Assembly: GCA_001767915.1 (NCBI GenBank)
Contig: MEMI01000047.1
Location: 53,455 to 96,209, forward strand
Length of the DNA: 42,755 nt
Direction of reading: 5' to 3'
Origin: Alphaproteobacteria bacterium RIFCSPHIGHO2_02_FULL_46_13
GTDB taxonomy: Bacteria > Pseudomonadota > Alphaproteobacteria > Micavibrionales > Micavibrionaceae
The position numbers and the translations under genes were made by a program. The notes beneath the pieces are model-generated. The model did no database searches, was not told the DNA's origin, and worked only from the letters and a program-made list of their open reading frames with translations. Below are positions 24,824-34,476 of this stretch, piece after piece (position 1 is the first letter of the stretch; each line of letters begins with the position of its first letter).

Positions 24824-24847
24824 TTAACTAAAAAAAGGAATATAAAA

Positions 24848-26140
24848 ATGGGTAATGTTGCAGTCATTGGGTCTCAATGGGGTGATGAAGGTAAAGGCAA
24901 GATTGTGGATTGGTTGTCCAGTCGTGCCGATGTTGTTGTACGCTTTCAGGGCGGGCATAATGCAGGGCATACGCTCGTTATTGATGGGGTTGAGTATAAA
25001 CTCCATTTGTTGCCATCGGGAATTGTTCGCGAAGGCAAATTATCCATTATCGGCAACGGGGTCGTTGTTAATCCTTGGGCATTGCTTGAAGAAATTGAAA
25101 CAGTGAGCGGAAAAGGCGTGAAAATTTCGTCTGACAGCCTCAAAGTTGCGGAAAACGTCAATCTGATTTTGCCGATCCATAGCCTTCTTGACCAAGCCAT
25201 GGAAGCCGCCCGCGGTGAGGGGAAAATCGGGACGACCGGTCGCGGCATTGGCCCTGCGTATGAAGATAAAGTTGCGCGTCGCGGGATTCGTTTGTGCGAT
25301 TTGAAACATCCTGAATTGGTGCGGGAAAAATTACAAAATCTGTTTATGCATCATAATGCGTTGCTGAAAGGTCTTGGGGCTGAACCATTGGATGTTGGTC
25401 AGGCCTTTGAAGAATTAATGGCGGTTGCGCCGAAAATCATGCCGTTCTCTGCCCCTGTCTGGAAAGTGTTGGACGAGGCACGCCATGCCGGAAAACGTAT
25501 TTTGTTCGAAGGCGCGCAAGGTTTAATGTTGGATGTTGACCACGGGACATATCCGTTTGTCACATCATCCAACACTGTGTCTGGGGCTGCTGCTGTTGGG
25601 TCGGGTGTCGGGCCGAAAGCGATTGGTTATGTTCTGGGGATTACCAAAGCCTATACAACTCGCGTGGGAACAGGGCCATTTCCGACTGAACAATTGAATG
25701 AAGAAGGTGAAACACTCGGACGTCGCGGCCATGAATTCGGAACGACCACTGGGCGCAAGCGTCGGTGCGGTTGGTTTGATGCGGTGATGGTTCGTCAGGC
25801 GATTAAGGTCGGCGGGATTGACGGTTTGGCGCTGACCAAACTTGATGTATTGGATGGATTCGATGAATTAAAGGTTTGTGTTGCTTATGAATTAAATGGT
25901 CAGAGGTTGGATTATTATCCTGCTTCGCAGATCGAGCAAGCGCAAGTCACGCCAATTTACGAAACCATGCCAGGTTGGAAAGAATCTACGCGCGGCGCGC
26001 GGTCATGGGCGGAATTGCCAGCGGAAGCCATCAAATACGTTAAACGTCTGGAAGAACTGGTTGAATCCACAGTGACTTTACTGTCCACCAGCCCTGAACG
26101 TGATGATACGATTTTGGTTCAAGATCCGTTCTTTTCCTAA
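24848..26140 (+). CDS. purA: Adenylosuccinate synthetase PurA
   Basis: 430 residues, full length. It joins IMP and aspartate using GTP, the first committed step from IMP to AMP. Motifs: [14 protein letters not shown] with the P-loop and catalytic Asp, [13 protein letters not shown] with the catalytic His, [37 protein letters not shown], the aspartate loop [14 protein letters not shown] and the guanine-binding LTKLDVLDG. An AAAAAAGGAATATAAAA ribosome-site region precedes the ATG. A hairpin lies 57 bases after the stop. Confidence 0.97.
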   Translation: MGNVAVIGSQWGDEGKGKIVDWLSSRADVVVRFQGGHNAGHTLVIDGVEYKLHLLPSGIVREGKLSIIGNGVVVNPWALLEEIETVSGKGVKISSDSLKVAENVNLILPIHSLLDQAMEAARGEGKIGTTGRGIGPAYEDKVARRGIRLCDLKHPELVREKLQNLFMHHNALLKGLGAEPLDVGQAFEELMAVAPKIMPFSAPVWKVLDEARHAGKRILFEGAQGLMLDVDHGTYPFVTSSNTVSGAAAVGSGVGPKAIGYVLGITKAYTTRVGTGPFPTEQLNEEGETLGRRGHEFGTTTGRKRRCGWFDAVMVRQAIKVGGIDGLALTKLDVLDGFDELKVCVAYELNGQRLDYYPASQIEQAQVTPIYETMPGWKESTRGARSWAELPAEAIKYVKRLEELVESTVTLLSTSPERDDTILVQDPFFS

Positions 26141-26196
26141 AATAGACTGAATTTACATTTCTTCTTGTAAAGGGTATGATTCAAACTTCTGAATCA

Positions 26197-26219
26197 AACG
26201 TAGGGCGTCGCCCTGCGTT
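26197..26219 (+). terminator. Probable terminator after purA
   Basis: AACGTAGGG and CCCTGCGTT form a 9-bp stem (one G-T pair) around CGTCG and are followed by CTTCCCTTTG, a pyrimidine-rich run. It lies between purA and the pseudokinase gene on the plus strand. Confidence 0.55.
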
Positions 26220-26262
26220 CTTCCCTTTGCGCAAACCTTGACCCGACTGATGACATTCATTT

Positions 26263-28362
26263 ATGGCCGCTGACCAAGAAAAACCACCCGAAGATACGGC
26301 CTCAATAGCGCCAGCCCCAAAAGTGGAAGAGCCGAAGGCAAAGTCATACCCCATGGTCTTGTTCAAAGGGGAAATTAAAATATTCCCCGACAGGCCTTTG
26401 CCCAAATATAACCAAGGTGCCGTTAAAGCGTATGAGGCCTTAACGGCAAGCGGTAATCAGGCTTTTGCTTTGGTCTGTGAAAAGAACATTGTTCCCCAAG
26501 CAGAAATTGTTCACAAATATGCGGGTATTACTACACCCCATTTGCCAAAGTTATTGGCCTGTGGTGTTGTTGAATGGAGTGTTGATTTTAAAGAGCGGTT
26601 GGTTTTCTTATATGAAGATAAAATGGGCTTGCCCGTTACCGCGGGTAAAAATCCTGCTGCGGTTGGGATAAAAGCAGAGCACGTTATTTCTACAATCTTT
26701 CGCAACCTTCTTGAGATCATGCGGGCAATGCGTGATAAGGGTATTGCACACGGGAATATTCGGGCGACAAATATATTTGATGGCGGTACGGCAACTTTTG
26801 AAAACGCCATGCTGGGAGAAATGCTCTCGACCCCCAGCGGATATGCGCAACCCGTCATTTATGAAACCATTGAACGCGGATTATGCCACCCATTGGGGCG
26901 CGGCCTTGCGGAAATATCGGATGATATATATGCGTTGGGTGTAACGCTTGCGACATTAATCAGGACATATGACCCCGCCGAAGGAATGTCGGATGAAGAC
27001 ATTATTACGGCCAAAATAGAGGTTGGATCATTCAATTTTATTGTCGGTAAAAGCCGCTTTCCGGCCGCTATTTTAGAATTCCTTCGTGGTGCCTTAAATG
27101 ATGACCCCGAGTCGAGATGGACATTTGATGACATCATGACATGGGCAGAAGGTCGCCGCGTATCCGCCAAGCAAACGACGGCACTTGCCACCTTAAAAGC
27201 GTCCCGTCCTTTGGATTTTATGCGGCGTAAATTTCTGAAGCCGGAGTTGTTGGCGGTTGCACTTTCAAAAGACCCTAGCCAAGTTGTGCCATTGGTTGAA
27301 AATGGAGATCTTAGTCTTTGGCTAAACCGTTCCATTCAGGATAAAGAATTGGAAACGAGATATGATGAAGGGTTGATTGAAGCCAAGCGTGAGGTCGGCA
27401 GTAGCAATTATGCCGATAGATTAGCCAGCATCATGGCCATTGCATTAGAACCTGATAACCCGATCTTTTATAAAGATTTAAAATTTTCTCCGATGGGCTT
27501 TGGGTCTTTGTTGGCAGATGCGTCGCAGACTAAAAAAGATTTGGGGCCTTTCGTTGATGTTATGCAGGGCAATATGATTGCATTCTGGGGGAAATCCACA
27601 ACAATGCAAACCCGCGGCGTTTCGGAGTCGATCAACCGTATGGGCAGTTGCAGAAGTTTTATGCAACAAAGTATGATCGGATCAGGGTTAGAGAGATGTG
27701 TCTATTATCTGTCACCTAATGCGCCATGCTTTAGCGAAAAGTTAGAGCAGTTCTATGTGAGATCAGCCGAAGACTTTTTGAATGCTCTGGAGAAAATGTC
27801 GTCTCAGAAGAACAGACCGGAATGGTTTTTAGATAGGCACATCATTGCATTTTTATTGGTGAGAGACAAAAATATTATTGAGCCATTTTTGCCGGATTTA
27901 GCGGCTTCGGAGAAACATCGCCAACGTCAGGGGATGGTGAAGATGCTGGCAACAATCCAGAAACGGGACAAGATGGGCGCCCTGCCAGGGCTTTCACAAT
28001 GGGTTGTCGGGATGCTTGATAATCTGGTTGACCGTTATCATGATCGCGAAAAACGTAAGGCTATACGCGAACAGCTGGAAAAAATGAAAACTTACGGTAG
28101 TCTTGAAAGAATAGCTGCGCTCTTTAATAATTATGAGGAGGCAATGAATGATAAAATTATCTATACCCAACAGATGCAGCAATATCAGGCTTTGAAGAAA
28201 GAATATTTTATGTTGGAGCAAGAGCTGGACAACAACAAGAACTTTGGGATTGAGGCCGGTAAACAGGCTGCGGCTCTTGTGTCTGGGCTTATATCGGCAA
28301 TTGTTGTGGTTATCTATCTCTTTTTTGTACTCACAAATGGTGGCGGGGGAAGTATCTTTTAA
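26263..28362 (+). CDS. Tail-anchored pseudokinase-like protein
   Basis: 699 residues. Residues about 45-300 follow a Ser/Thr kinase layout, but key catalytic residues are replaced. The catalytic loop HRDxKxxN reads AHGNIRATNIF (about 162-172), with Asn in place of the base Asp and Arg in place of Lys. The VAIK lysine position reads FALVCEKN, and no DFG follows. Subdomain IX (ISDDIYALGVTLATLI, 218-233) and XI (ALNDDPESRWTF, about 277-288) are well kept. An alpha-helical region (300-660) of no known family and a coiled coil (625-665) lead to a single C-terminal membrane helix (about 669-692). So it is probably a cytoplasmic pseudokinase scaffold anchored in the inner membrane. Its stop overlaps the next start by one base. 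Confidence 0.85.
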   Translation: MAADQEKPPEDTASIAPAPKVEEPKAKSYPMVLFKGEIKIFPDRPLPKYNQGAVKAYEALTASGNQAFALVCEKNIVPQAEIVHKYAGITTPHLPKLLACGVVEWSVDFKERLVFLYEDKMGLPVTAGKNPAAVGIKAEHVISTIFRNLLEIMRAMRDKGIAHGNIRATNIFDGGTATFENAMLGEMLSTPSGYAQPVIYETIERGLCHPLGRGLAEISDDIYALGVTLATLIRTYDPAEGMSDEDIITAKIEVGSFNFIVGKSRFPAAILEFLRGALNDDPESRWTFDDIMTWAEGRRVSAKQTTALATLKASRPLDFMRRKFLKPELLAVALSKDPSQVVPLVENGDLSLWLNRSIQDKELETRYDEGLIEAKREVGSSNYADRLASIMAIALEPDNPIFYKDLKFSPMGFGSLLADASQTKKDLGPFVDVMQGNMIAFWGKSTTMQTRGVSESINRMGSCRSFMQQSMIGSGLERCVYYLSPNAPCFSEKLEQFYVRSAEDFLNALEKMSSQKNRPEWFLDRHIIAFLLVRDKNIIEPFLPDLAASEKHRQRQGMVKMLATIQKRDKMGALPGLSQWVVGMLDNLVDRYHDREKRKAIREQLEKMKTYGSLERIAALFNNYEEAMNDKIIYTQQMQQYQALKKEYFMLEQELDNNKNFGIEAGKQAAALVSGLISAIVVVIYLFFVLTNGGGGSIF

Positions 28363-28859
28363 TGGCAAAGGGTAAGGCATCTAAAAATAATAAAAGCGGG
28401 CAAAAGAAATTGATGCTCACCTTCATGGTGTTAACTTCGATTGCCTTATTACCGACGACCGTTATTTTCTTCATTGGGATGATGCCGACCATTGCCCTTC
28501 GTTTGTCGGATCGGTCAAAGCAAAAAGCGCGTGTGATGACTGTCGGATTTATGAATTTCGCGAGTTGTTTTCCGTTCTGGTTCAAACTGATGCAACAGGG
28601 GCATAAATTCGATAATGCGGTTGCTATTATATCTGACCCTATGACGATTACTATTATGTATGGCGGCGCACTTGCCGGTTATTTGATTGAATGGACCATT
28701 TCGGGGTTTGTTGCCAGTATGATGGTTCAAAAAGGCCGAAAACGCATGGAGAGTATTAAAAAAGCTCAAGAAGCTATGATCCAAAGATGGGGGAGGGAAG
28801 TCTCTGGTGATATTCCCGTTGATATTCATGGGTTTCCAGTGGAAAGCAGAGAAAAATAA
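28362..28859 (+). CDS. Small multi-helix membrane protein coupled to the pseudokinase
   Basis: 165 residues with a Lys-rich N-terminus (MAKGKASKNNKSGQKK), a strong helix about 17-46, two further hydrophobic stretches (about 62-78 and 95-118), then a basic C-terminus (KGRKRMESIKKAQEAMIQRW). No family is recognised. TAATG overlap with the pseudokinase stop means the pair is translationally coupled and probably works together at the inner membrane. Confidence 0.78.
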   Translation: MAKGKASKNNKSGQKKLMLTFMVLTSIALLPTTVIFFIGMMPTIALRLSDRSKQKARVMTVGFMNFASCFPFWFKLMQQGHKFDNAVAIISDPMTITIMYGGALAGYLIEWTISGFVASMMVQKGRKRMESIKKAQEAMIQRWGREVSGDIPVDIHGFPVESREK

Positions 28860-28935
28860 GGGGCTTGGGAGTAGTTTTCCTTGACCTCCACCATTTACTG
28901 TATAGGTTAGCTTTTTTATCATTAAAGGCTTTAAA

Positions 28936-29577
28936 ATGACCGTATATACCCAAGATCCAGCCTCTGGTGCTGCCCCAAAATCGCTTGTTATTTTGCTCCA
29001 TGGATATGGATCGAATGGCGAGGATTTAATTGGTCTTGCTCCGTACTGGAAACAAGATTTACCGGACACTGTTTTTGTGTCACCAGATGCACCGAACCCC
29101 TGTGAAATAGGATTCGGTTTTCAGTGGTTTTCTCTGCACGATTGGGCACCGATGGCGTTATTGTCAGGCGCAGAGCATGTCACCAGTTTTCTGAACAAAT
29201 TTATTGATGAACAAATGGCCAAATATAATTTGCCAGCATCGAAAGTTGCGCTGGTCGGATTTTCACAAGGCACGATGATGAGTCTGTATGCAGGCCCGCG
29301 CCGCAAAGAACAATTGGCGGGGATTGTCGGATTTTCAGGTGGGTTAATCGGTGGTGAAAGTTTGATCGGTCAAACAAGTATCACAAGGCCGCCAGTTTAT
29401 TTGGCGCATGGTGAGATGGACACCATGGTTCCTGTCGCCGCGTTTTTCCACGCAAAGGAAACTTTGCGTCAGGCGGGGTTTGACGTATCAGGCCACACCA
29501 CACCGGGTATGGCACACACAATTGATGAACAGGGAATCCACGAAGCAGGGATGTTCCTGAAGAAAGTATTGGCATAG
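28936..29577 (+). CDS. Carboxylesterase / phospholipase-type alpha/beta hydrolase
   Basis: 213 residues, the compact alpha/beta hydrolase type (acyl-protein thioesterase/YpfH-like). The oxyanion region LVILLHGYGSNGEDL, nucleophile elbow VGFSQGTMMS, aspartate in AHGEMDTMVP and histidine in PGMAHTID give a complete Ser-Asp-His triad. No signal peptide, so cytoplasmic. Likely substrates are short or acyl-protein esters; specificity is not evident. ABC-F starts three bases downstream. Confidence 0.9.
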   Translation: MTVYTQDPASGAAPKSLVILLHGYGSNGEDLIGLAPYWKQDLPDTVFVSPDAPNPCEIGFGFQWFSLHDWAPMALLSGAEHVTSFLNKFIDEQMAKYNLPASKVALVGFSQGTMMSLYAGPRRKEQLAGIVGFSGGLIGGESLIGQTSITRPPVYLAHGEMDTMVPVAAFFHAKETLRQAGFDVSGHTTPGMAHTIDEQGIHEAGMFLKKVLA

Positions 29578-29580
29578 AAA

Positions 29581-31452
29581 ATGTTAAGCATTGCAAACCT
29601 GACATACCGCGTGGGCGGCCGAACGATTTTAGAAGATTGTGCGATGAACGTACAAGACGGATGGCGCGTGGGTGTCGTCGGGTTGAACGGGGCGGGGAAA
29701 TCGACTCTGTTCAAACTGATTACCGGCGAATTGCACAATGATGGCGGATCAATCAGCCTGTCCCCAAAACAAAAATTGGGTCAGGTGCGCCAAGATATGC
29801 CCGAGACGGATGACGCGTTGATTGATGTCGTTCTGGCGGCGCATACCGAGATGGCAGCCCTTTGGAAAGCCACAGAAACCGAAGAAGACCCGAACAAGAT
29901 TGCAGATATTTATCAGGCTTTGGCCGATCTGGATGCGTATAGTGCGCCGTCAAAGGCCGCGACATTGTTGCAGGGCTTGGGGTTTAAAGAGTCCCAATTG
30001 TCCGAGCCGTTTTCATCCTTCAGTGGTGGATGGCAGATGCGGGTGATGCTTGCCGCTGTTTTATTTCTTGAGCCTGATTTCTTGTTGCTGGACGAGCCGA
30101 CCAACCACTTGGATTTAGAAGCCATTATGTGGCTTGAGAATTATTTGATTTCGTATCCGCATACGATGATGATTATTTCACACGACCGTGAACTGCTCAA
30201 CAAATGTACCGATCATATTATTCATGTCGATAAGAAAAAATTGACTCTTTACGGCGGAAATTATGATGCGTTCGAGAAAGAGCGCGCCCTTCGCACCGGC
30301 CTTCAACAAAAAATGTTTGAAAAACAACAGGCCGAACGCGCGCATATGCAAGCCTTTATTGATCGTTTCAAAGCCAAGGCCAGTAAGGCCACACAGGCGC
30401 AAAGCCGTGTCAAGGCGATGGAACGTATGGATTTGGTGGACGCGGTCATCGCAGAACGCGCCGTTAAATTCAATTTCCCAAGCCCCGAGAAAATCCCGTC
30501 ACCGATGCTCACCATTCAAAAGGCGGATGTCGGCTATGTCGAAGGGAAACCGATTTTGCGCGGCGTGCATGAAAGCATTGATAATGATGACCGTATCGCT
30601 TTGCTGGGGGCAAACGGGAACGGTAAATCGACGATGATGAAATTGATTGCGGGAAAATTGGGGATCATGGGCGGGGAAATGTTCCGCTCTGGCAAACTCC
30701 GTATCGGTTATTTCTCGCAACACCAGACGGATGAATTGGATGTCAACAGTACGCCGTATGAAGAATTGATGCGCTTGATGCGCAATACTATTCCCGATAT
30801 TGCCGAACCGCGGGTGCGTGCAAAACTGGGGGCTTTCGGGTTCTCTCGCGATTTGGCAGATAATAAAATTTCTGCCCTGAGCGGGGGCGAGAAAGCGCGG
30901 TTGTTATTTGCGTTTATGAGTTTTGATGCGCCGCATCTGTTGCTTCTCGACGAACCGACCAACCACTTGGATATTGATGCGCGTGAGGCTTTGGTACAGG
31001 CACTCAATAATTACGAGGGCGCTGTTGTTATCGTGAGCCACGATCCGACAATGTTGGAACGTGTGGCTGACCGCCTTTGGTTGGTCAAAGACGGGAAGGT
31101 TACGAATTTCGAAGGTGATCTGGAAGATTACCGTGCATTTACTGTTCAGTCTCGCCGTGAAGAAAAATCGGCTGAGAAAAAAGCGGCACAAAAAGAAAAA
31201 GCAGCCGCCAAAGCTGAGCCAGTGAAAGACGTGTCACCCAAAAACCTGAACGAACTCAAAAAGAAATCAGAGAAAGCCGAAAAAGAAATTGCACGCCTGA
31301 CTGCCGAGAAAGACAGTTTAGAAGTTGTGATGGCAAAACCAGATTTCTATCAGAACAAAGACAAGTCTATCAAAATTCAAAAAGAATATGATGGCGTGAT
31401 TGCCGAACTGGCAAAACAGGAAGAGATTTGGTTAGAAGCACAGGTGGCTTAA
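29581..31452 (+). CDS. ABC-F family ATPase (YheS/Uup-like ribosome-associated)
   Basis: 623 residues with two ABC nucleotide-binding domains and no membrane segments. First domain: Walker A GVVGLNGAGKSTLF, signature SSFSGGWQMRVMLA, Walker B LLLDEPTNHLDLEA. The ABC-F linker (about 240-300) is rich in Lys/Arg/Gln. Second domain: GANGNGKSTMMKL, ISALSGGEKARLLFA, LLLLDEPTNHLDIDA. A Lys/Glu-rich coiled C-terminal extension (about 520-623) resembles YheS and Uup. ABC-F proteins act on ribosomes and in some members protect against antibiotics. Overlaps the tag gene by one base. Confidence 0.93.
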   Translation: MLSIANLTYRVGGRTILEDCAMNVQDGWRVGVVGLNGAGKSTLFKLITGELHNDGGSISLSPKQKLGQVRQDMPETDDALIDVVLAAHTEMAALWKATETEEDPNKIADIYQALADLDAYSAPSKAATLLQGLGFKESQLSEPFSSFSGGWQMRVMLAAVLFLEPDFLLLDEPTNHLDLEAIMWLENYLISYPHTMMIISHDRELLNKCTDHIIHVDKKKLTLYGGNYDAFEKERALRTGLQQKMFEKQQAERAHMQAFIDRFKAKASKATQAQSRVKAMERMDLVDAVIAERAVKFNFPSPEKIPSPMLTIQKADVGYVEGKPILRGVHESIDNDDRIALLGANGNGKSTMMKLIAGKLGIMGGEMFRSGKLRIGYFSQHQTDELDVNSTPYEELMRLMRNTIPDIAEPRVRAKLGAFGFSRDLADNKISALSGGEKARLLFAFMSFDAPHLLLLDEPTNHLDIDAREALVQALNNYEGAVVIVSHDPTMLERVADRLWLVKDGKVTNFEGDLEDYRAFTVQSRREEKSAEKKAAQKEKAAAKAEPVKDVSPKNLNELKKKSEKAEKEIARLTAEKDSLEVVMAKPDFYQNKDKSIKIQKEYDGVIAELAKQEEIWLEAQVA

Positions 31453-32024
31453 TGACGGGTTGCAAGCGTTGTGCATGGGTGCCAGATGATAAGCCGGATT
31501 ATGCGGCTTATCACGATACAGAGTGGGGCGTTCCTGTCCATGATGATCGGCATTTGTTTGAAATGCTGATACTGGAAGGCGCGCAGGCAGGTTTAAGTTG
31601 GTACACCATCCTGAAACGCCGCGATGGATACCGTAAAGCATTCAAAAATTTCGATGTCAAAAAATGCGCGAAATTTACCGATGACGAATTAGAAAACATT
31701 TTGACGACAGGCGATATTATCCGCAACCGTTTGAAAGTTTTCTCGGTTCGCAAAAATGCAGTGGCGTTTTTGGATATTCAAAAAGAATTCGGGTCATTCG
31801 ATGCGTATCTCTGGGCATATGTGCAGGGAAAACCCATCATCAATCACCCCAAAACACTCAAAAATGTTCCTGCCCAAACCGCAATTTCCGAGGTCATTTC
31901 CAAAGACCTAAAAAAACGCGGCATGACCTTTGTAGGCGCGACGATTATTTATGCGTATATGCAGGCGGTTGGGTTGGTGAATGATCATACGGGCGATTGT
32001 TATTTATCGCCAACGAAAAAATAG
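31452..32024 (+). CDS. tag: DNA-3-methyladenine glycosylase I (Tag)
   Basis: 190 residues from the ATG that overlaps the ABC-F stop by one base (TAATG). Tag excises 3-methyladenine from alkylated DNA in base excision repair. The zinc-binding Cys and His pattern typical of Tag is present: CKRCAWVP at the N-terminus, AAYHDTEWGVPVHDDRHLFE and NDHTGDCYLS at the C-terminus, with the family-typical LILEGAQAGLSWYTILKRR. Full length. Likely co-transcribed with the esterase and ABC-F genes. Confidence 0.94.
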   Translation: MTGCKRCAWVPDDKPDYAAYHDTEWGVPVHDDRHLFEMLILEGAQAGLSWYTILKRRDGYRKAFKNFDVKKCAKFTDDELENILTTGDIIRNRLKVFSVRKNAVAFLDIQKEFGSFDAYLWAYVQGKPIINHPKTLKNVPAQTAISEVISKDLKKRGMTFVGATIIYAYMQAVGLVNDHTGDCYLSPTKK

Positions 32025-32033
32025 ATAAATGAA

Positions 32034-32717
32034 TTATCCGTGGCTCTCGGTTTCTGTCCCATAGTAATGAACACCCAACTCGATTTTTTCGCGGCCTTTG
32101 CTGACGCGCCAGTTGTTGGTGTCGCGGAGGGAGTAGACGCAGCCGCAATATTCTTGTTGGTAGAAATTTTCACGTTTTGAGATTTCGAGCATGCGGGCGG
32201 AGCCGCCGGATTTGCGCCAGTTATAATCCCAATAACTTAAGCCTTCGTATCGGGCGGCGGCGCGTTGGCCGCATCCGTTGATCTGGTTGGCATCTTTCCA
32301 GCGTGAAATGGCAAGGCAGGATGTGAACATCGGGAAGCCGTTTTCATGGGCGTAAAGTGCCGTGCGTTCAAAGCGCATATCGAAACATTCGGTGCAACGC
32401 TTGCCGCGTTCCGGTTCAAACTCCATCCCCTTCACACGCGCGAACCAGTTGGTGGTGTCATAGTCGGCATCAATAAAAGGAATGCCCAATTTTTCGGCAA
32501 AGCGGATATTTTCTTCTTTCCGCAAATCATATTCCTGACGCGGATGAATATTCGGGTTGTAGAAATAGATGGTGATTTCTAGGCCTGATTTTGCCATCGC
32601 CTCAATCACTTCGCCTGAACACGGGGCGCAACAGGAATGCAACAACATCTTCCCCTGTGCCTCGGGCGGCATAGGGATAATCATTCGGTCGTGCATGGTC
32701 GGCGTATCGATTTTCAT
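32034..32717 (-). CDS. queH: Epoxyqueuosine reductase QueH
   Basis: 227 residues of the DUF208/QueH family, the iron-sulfur alternative to QueG that reduces epoxyqueuosine to queuosine in tRNA. Cysteines expected for metal binding are present: [13 protein letters not shown] (about 26-38), [10 protein letters not shown], and [13 protein letters not shown] near the C-terminus, with [12 protein letters not shown] between. The two other convergent features are the close tag stop 10 bases away. Start at 32717 fits; alternative Met residues follow at positions 8 and 12. Confidence 0.92.
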   Translation of the reverse strand: MKIDTPTMHDRMIIPMPPEAQGKMLLHSCCAPCSGEVIEAMAKSGLEITIYFYNPNIHPRQEYDLRKEENIRFAEKLGIPFIDADYDTTNWFARVKGMEFEPERGKRCTECFDMRFERTALYAHENGFPMFTSCLAISRWKDANQINGCGQRAAARYEGLSYWDYNWRKSGGSARMLEISKRENFYQQEYCGCVYSLRDTNNWRVSKGREKIELGVHYYGTETESHG

Positions 32718-32735
32718 GTCGGATATTTAGCGCAA

Positions 32736-33482
32736 TTATCCAAGCCTTGCAACCGCAAGAGTGACTTCACGGTGCAGGCTATCTGTAAAATCAGTGGCAT
32801 GAGTGCCATCCAGCGCAGTCAGGTCGGTGTAAAAAATTCTATTTGTAGCCATTGCAAAACTGGACATATGGGCGGATGGAGTCAGGTGATCTTTTGTTCC
32901 ATATATAATAGAAGCTGACTCGATTGCGTGGTTATTAGTTAATCTGGCAACACCAGATTTATCGCTGAGCATTCTTGTTGCCCGCTTATCATTCAAATGT
33001 TTAGCGGAGAGAAAAAATGTGTCTTTTAATCCTTCGGCGCTTTCAACAGGCATGGGAGCTTTCGGTATAGAGCCATTTTTAATTCCTGCGACGATTGCAG
33101 GGTTATTGATTTGAAGTTCAATCGCTTTTAGAGGATCGGGAACTGGCTTGAATCCGATCAAGGCGATTGGGGAGGTCGTATTTTGTAATCTTGAAATGGC
33201 GCCAATCAAAACGCCGAAACCAACACTACTGCCAACACAAATCAGGGGGCTACCTTTTGCTTTCATAGCAATGCGGTCGAGCTGGGCGGCAACCTGACAT
33301 TCCATTTGGAACAATGTCGGGTTTTTATGTGCAGGAGATTGATAGGAAAGTTTTTGATATGCGGATTCGGTATCTCTGGCTGCCTTAATAACTGCAGCCT
33401 CGTTCGCTCCGACGGCAGATGTATATGCGTATTTTAATGCTTTTTCGCCTTGGAGGCCTGGTACAAAAATTACTGTGCTCAT
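32736..33482 (-). CDS. Alpha/beta-hydrolase-like protein (catalytic triad intact)
   Basis: 248 residues from the ATG at 33482, which has AAAAAGGAA upstream; the frame extends two codons to a TTG. The nucleophile elbow GSSVGFG (Ser about 86), Asp in YGTKDHLTP (about 198) and His in DGTHATDF (about 228) are ordered as in alpha/beta hydrolases. LICVGSSVG, PIALIGFKPVPDPL and KLSYQS are shared with the downstream-located paralogue. No signal peptide; substrate unknown. It is a plausible esterase or lipase-like enzyme, more distant from known families than the compact hydrolase at 28936-29577. Confidence 0.8.
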   Translation of the reverse strand: MSTVIFVPGLQGEKALKYAYTSAVGANEAAVIKAARDTESAYQKLSYQSPAHKNPTLFQMECQVAAQLDRIAMKAKGSPLICVGSSVGFGVLIGAISRLQNTTSPIALIGFKPVPDPLKAIELQINNPAIVAGIKNGSIPKAPMPVESAEGLKDTFFLSAKHLNDKRATRMLSDKSGVARLTNNHAIESASIIYGTKDHLTPSAHMSSFAMATNRIFYTDLTALDGTHATDFTDSLHREVTLAVARLG

Positions 33483-33544
33483 TTTCAATTTCCTTTTTAA
33501 TTTATTTGTTCATTCATTATTTTATCTTGGATTTTCAACGTTCT

Positions 33545-34258
33545 TTATTTCAATTGTTTTGTTGCGCTATAAATACTGCTTCTTAAGACCGCGCTTTCGT
33601 CTTTGTAGGTGCAGCCTTTTTTGAGCTCTGTATTTAGCACTATTCCTTTGGCGGCATTATAAAAATCTAAAATAGAGGCTGAAATCCTTCTATTTTCTTC
33701 ATGCGGAGGGAGGATAAGCTCACAAAAGGAGAGTTTTTGAGCTGCAACACTACAGACGTTTATAAAATCAAATCGGGAATTTCTTGCGCTTTTAAAATAA
33801 GCGGCTCTATCACGCGATTGATAAAGGAGTGGAAAATGGGTATTGCGAGGAACGTATTTACTAAAATCTTCATCGGTTTGGATTTTTTGCTCAAGTTCAT
33901 TTAGTACATCTGATTGGGGATTAAGAGCAATCAGTCCTATACTCCTAGGGGTGCTTTTGAGTTGAGCCAAAGCTTCTACCGTAACGCCAAACGAAAAACC
34001 GTTGGTGACAATAATGATCGAACCATTCCATGCTAATGCCTGACGGGCGGAATAGAATTCACTTTTTAAGCGCAATGCCAGTCTGCGGGGGCTTGGGAGG
34101 GGTTCTTCTTGCCTATCTTGGTAAGATAGGCGCTTAAAGCCAAGTCCTTTGGCCCGAGCTGAATCTTTTACAATGGATTCAAGGTGATTCAGGAACGGAA
34201 GAGTATGTTCCAATTCGTCATATGTCCTTAAGTCTTGCACATAAAAGATGGCGGTCAT
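33545..34258 (-). CDS. Alpha/beta-hydrolase-like paralogue with nucleophile lost
   Basis: 237 residues, same strand and 62 bases upstream of its paralogue. It aligns by pattern: RLSYQDR, SIIIVTNGFSFGV and RSIGLIALNPQSDVLNELEQ correspond to KLSYQS, PLICVGSSVGFGV and SPIALIGFKPVPDPLKAIEL. At the nucleophile position the serine is a glycine (VTNGFSFG, about residue 87), so the classical catalytic route is lost. It may be a regulatory or structural partner of its paralogue. No signal peptide or membrane helix. Confidence 0.72.
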   Translation of the reverse strand: MTAIFYVQDLRTYDELEHTLPFLNHLESIVKDSARAKGLGFKRLSYQDRQEEPLPSPRRLALRLKSEFYSARQALAWNGSIIIVTNGFSFGVTVEALAQLKSTPRSIGLIALNPQSDVLNELEQKIQTDEDFSKYVPRNTHFPLLYQSRDRAAYFKSARNSRFDFINVCSVAAQKLSFCELILPPHEENRRISASILDFYNAAKGIVLNTELKKGCTYKDESAVLRSSIYSATKQLK

Positions 34259-34476
34259 GTTTTTTTTGGGAATCTTTCCGTAAGTTTTGAGGGTTTATAT
34301 AGTTTTTTAATAATTATGGCAATGTTTTTCTCTTAAAAGGCTGTTAACCATTTGGAAGCCTTATTTTGCTACACTTAACGTGGGTAAGGGTCGAAACCAG
34401 AAGGATTCGCGTTTTTTAGCTTTTATATGTTCGGAAGAGAGCAGAGGAAAGCAGATCATGAAAACAGGAGTTCAAC

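Noticed and set aside
34352-34369. Sigma-54-like box (TTGG...TTGC) upstream of flagellin
   Set aside because: GG and GC are separated by 12 bases rather than the required 10, so the spacing does not fit.
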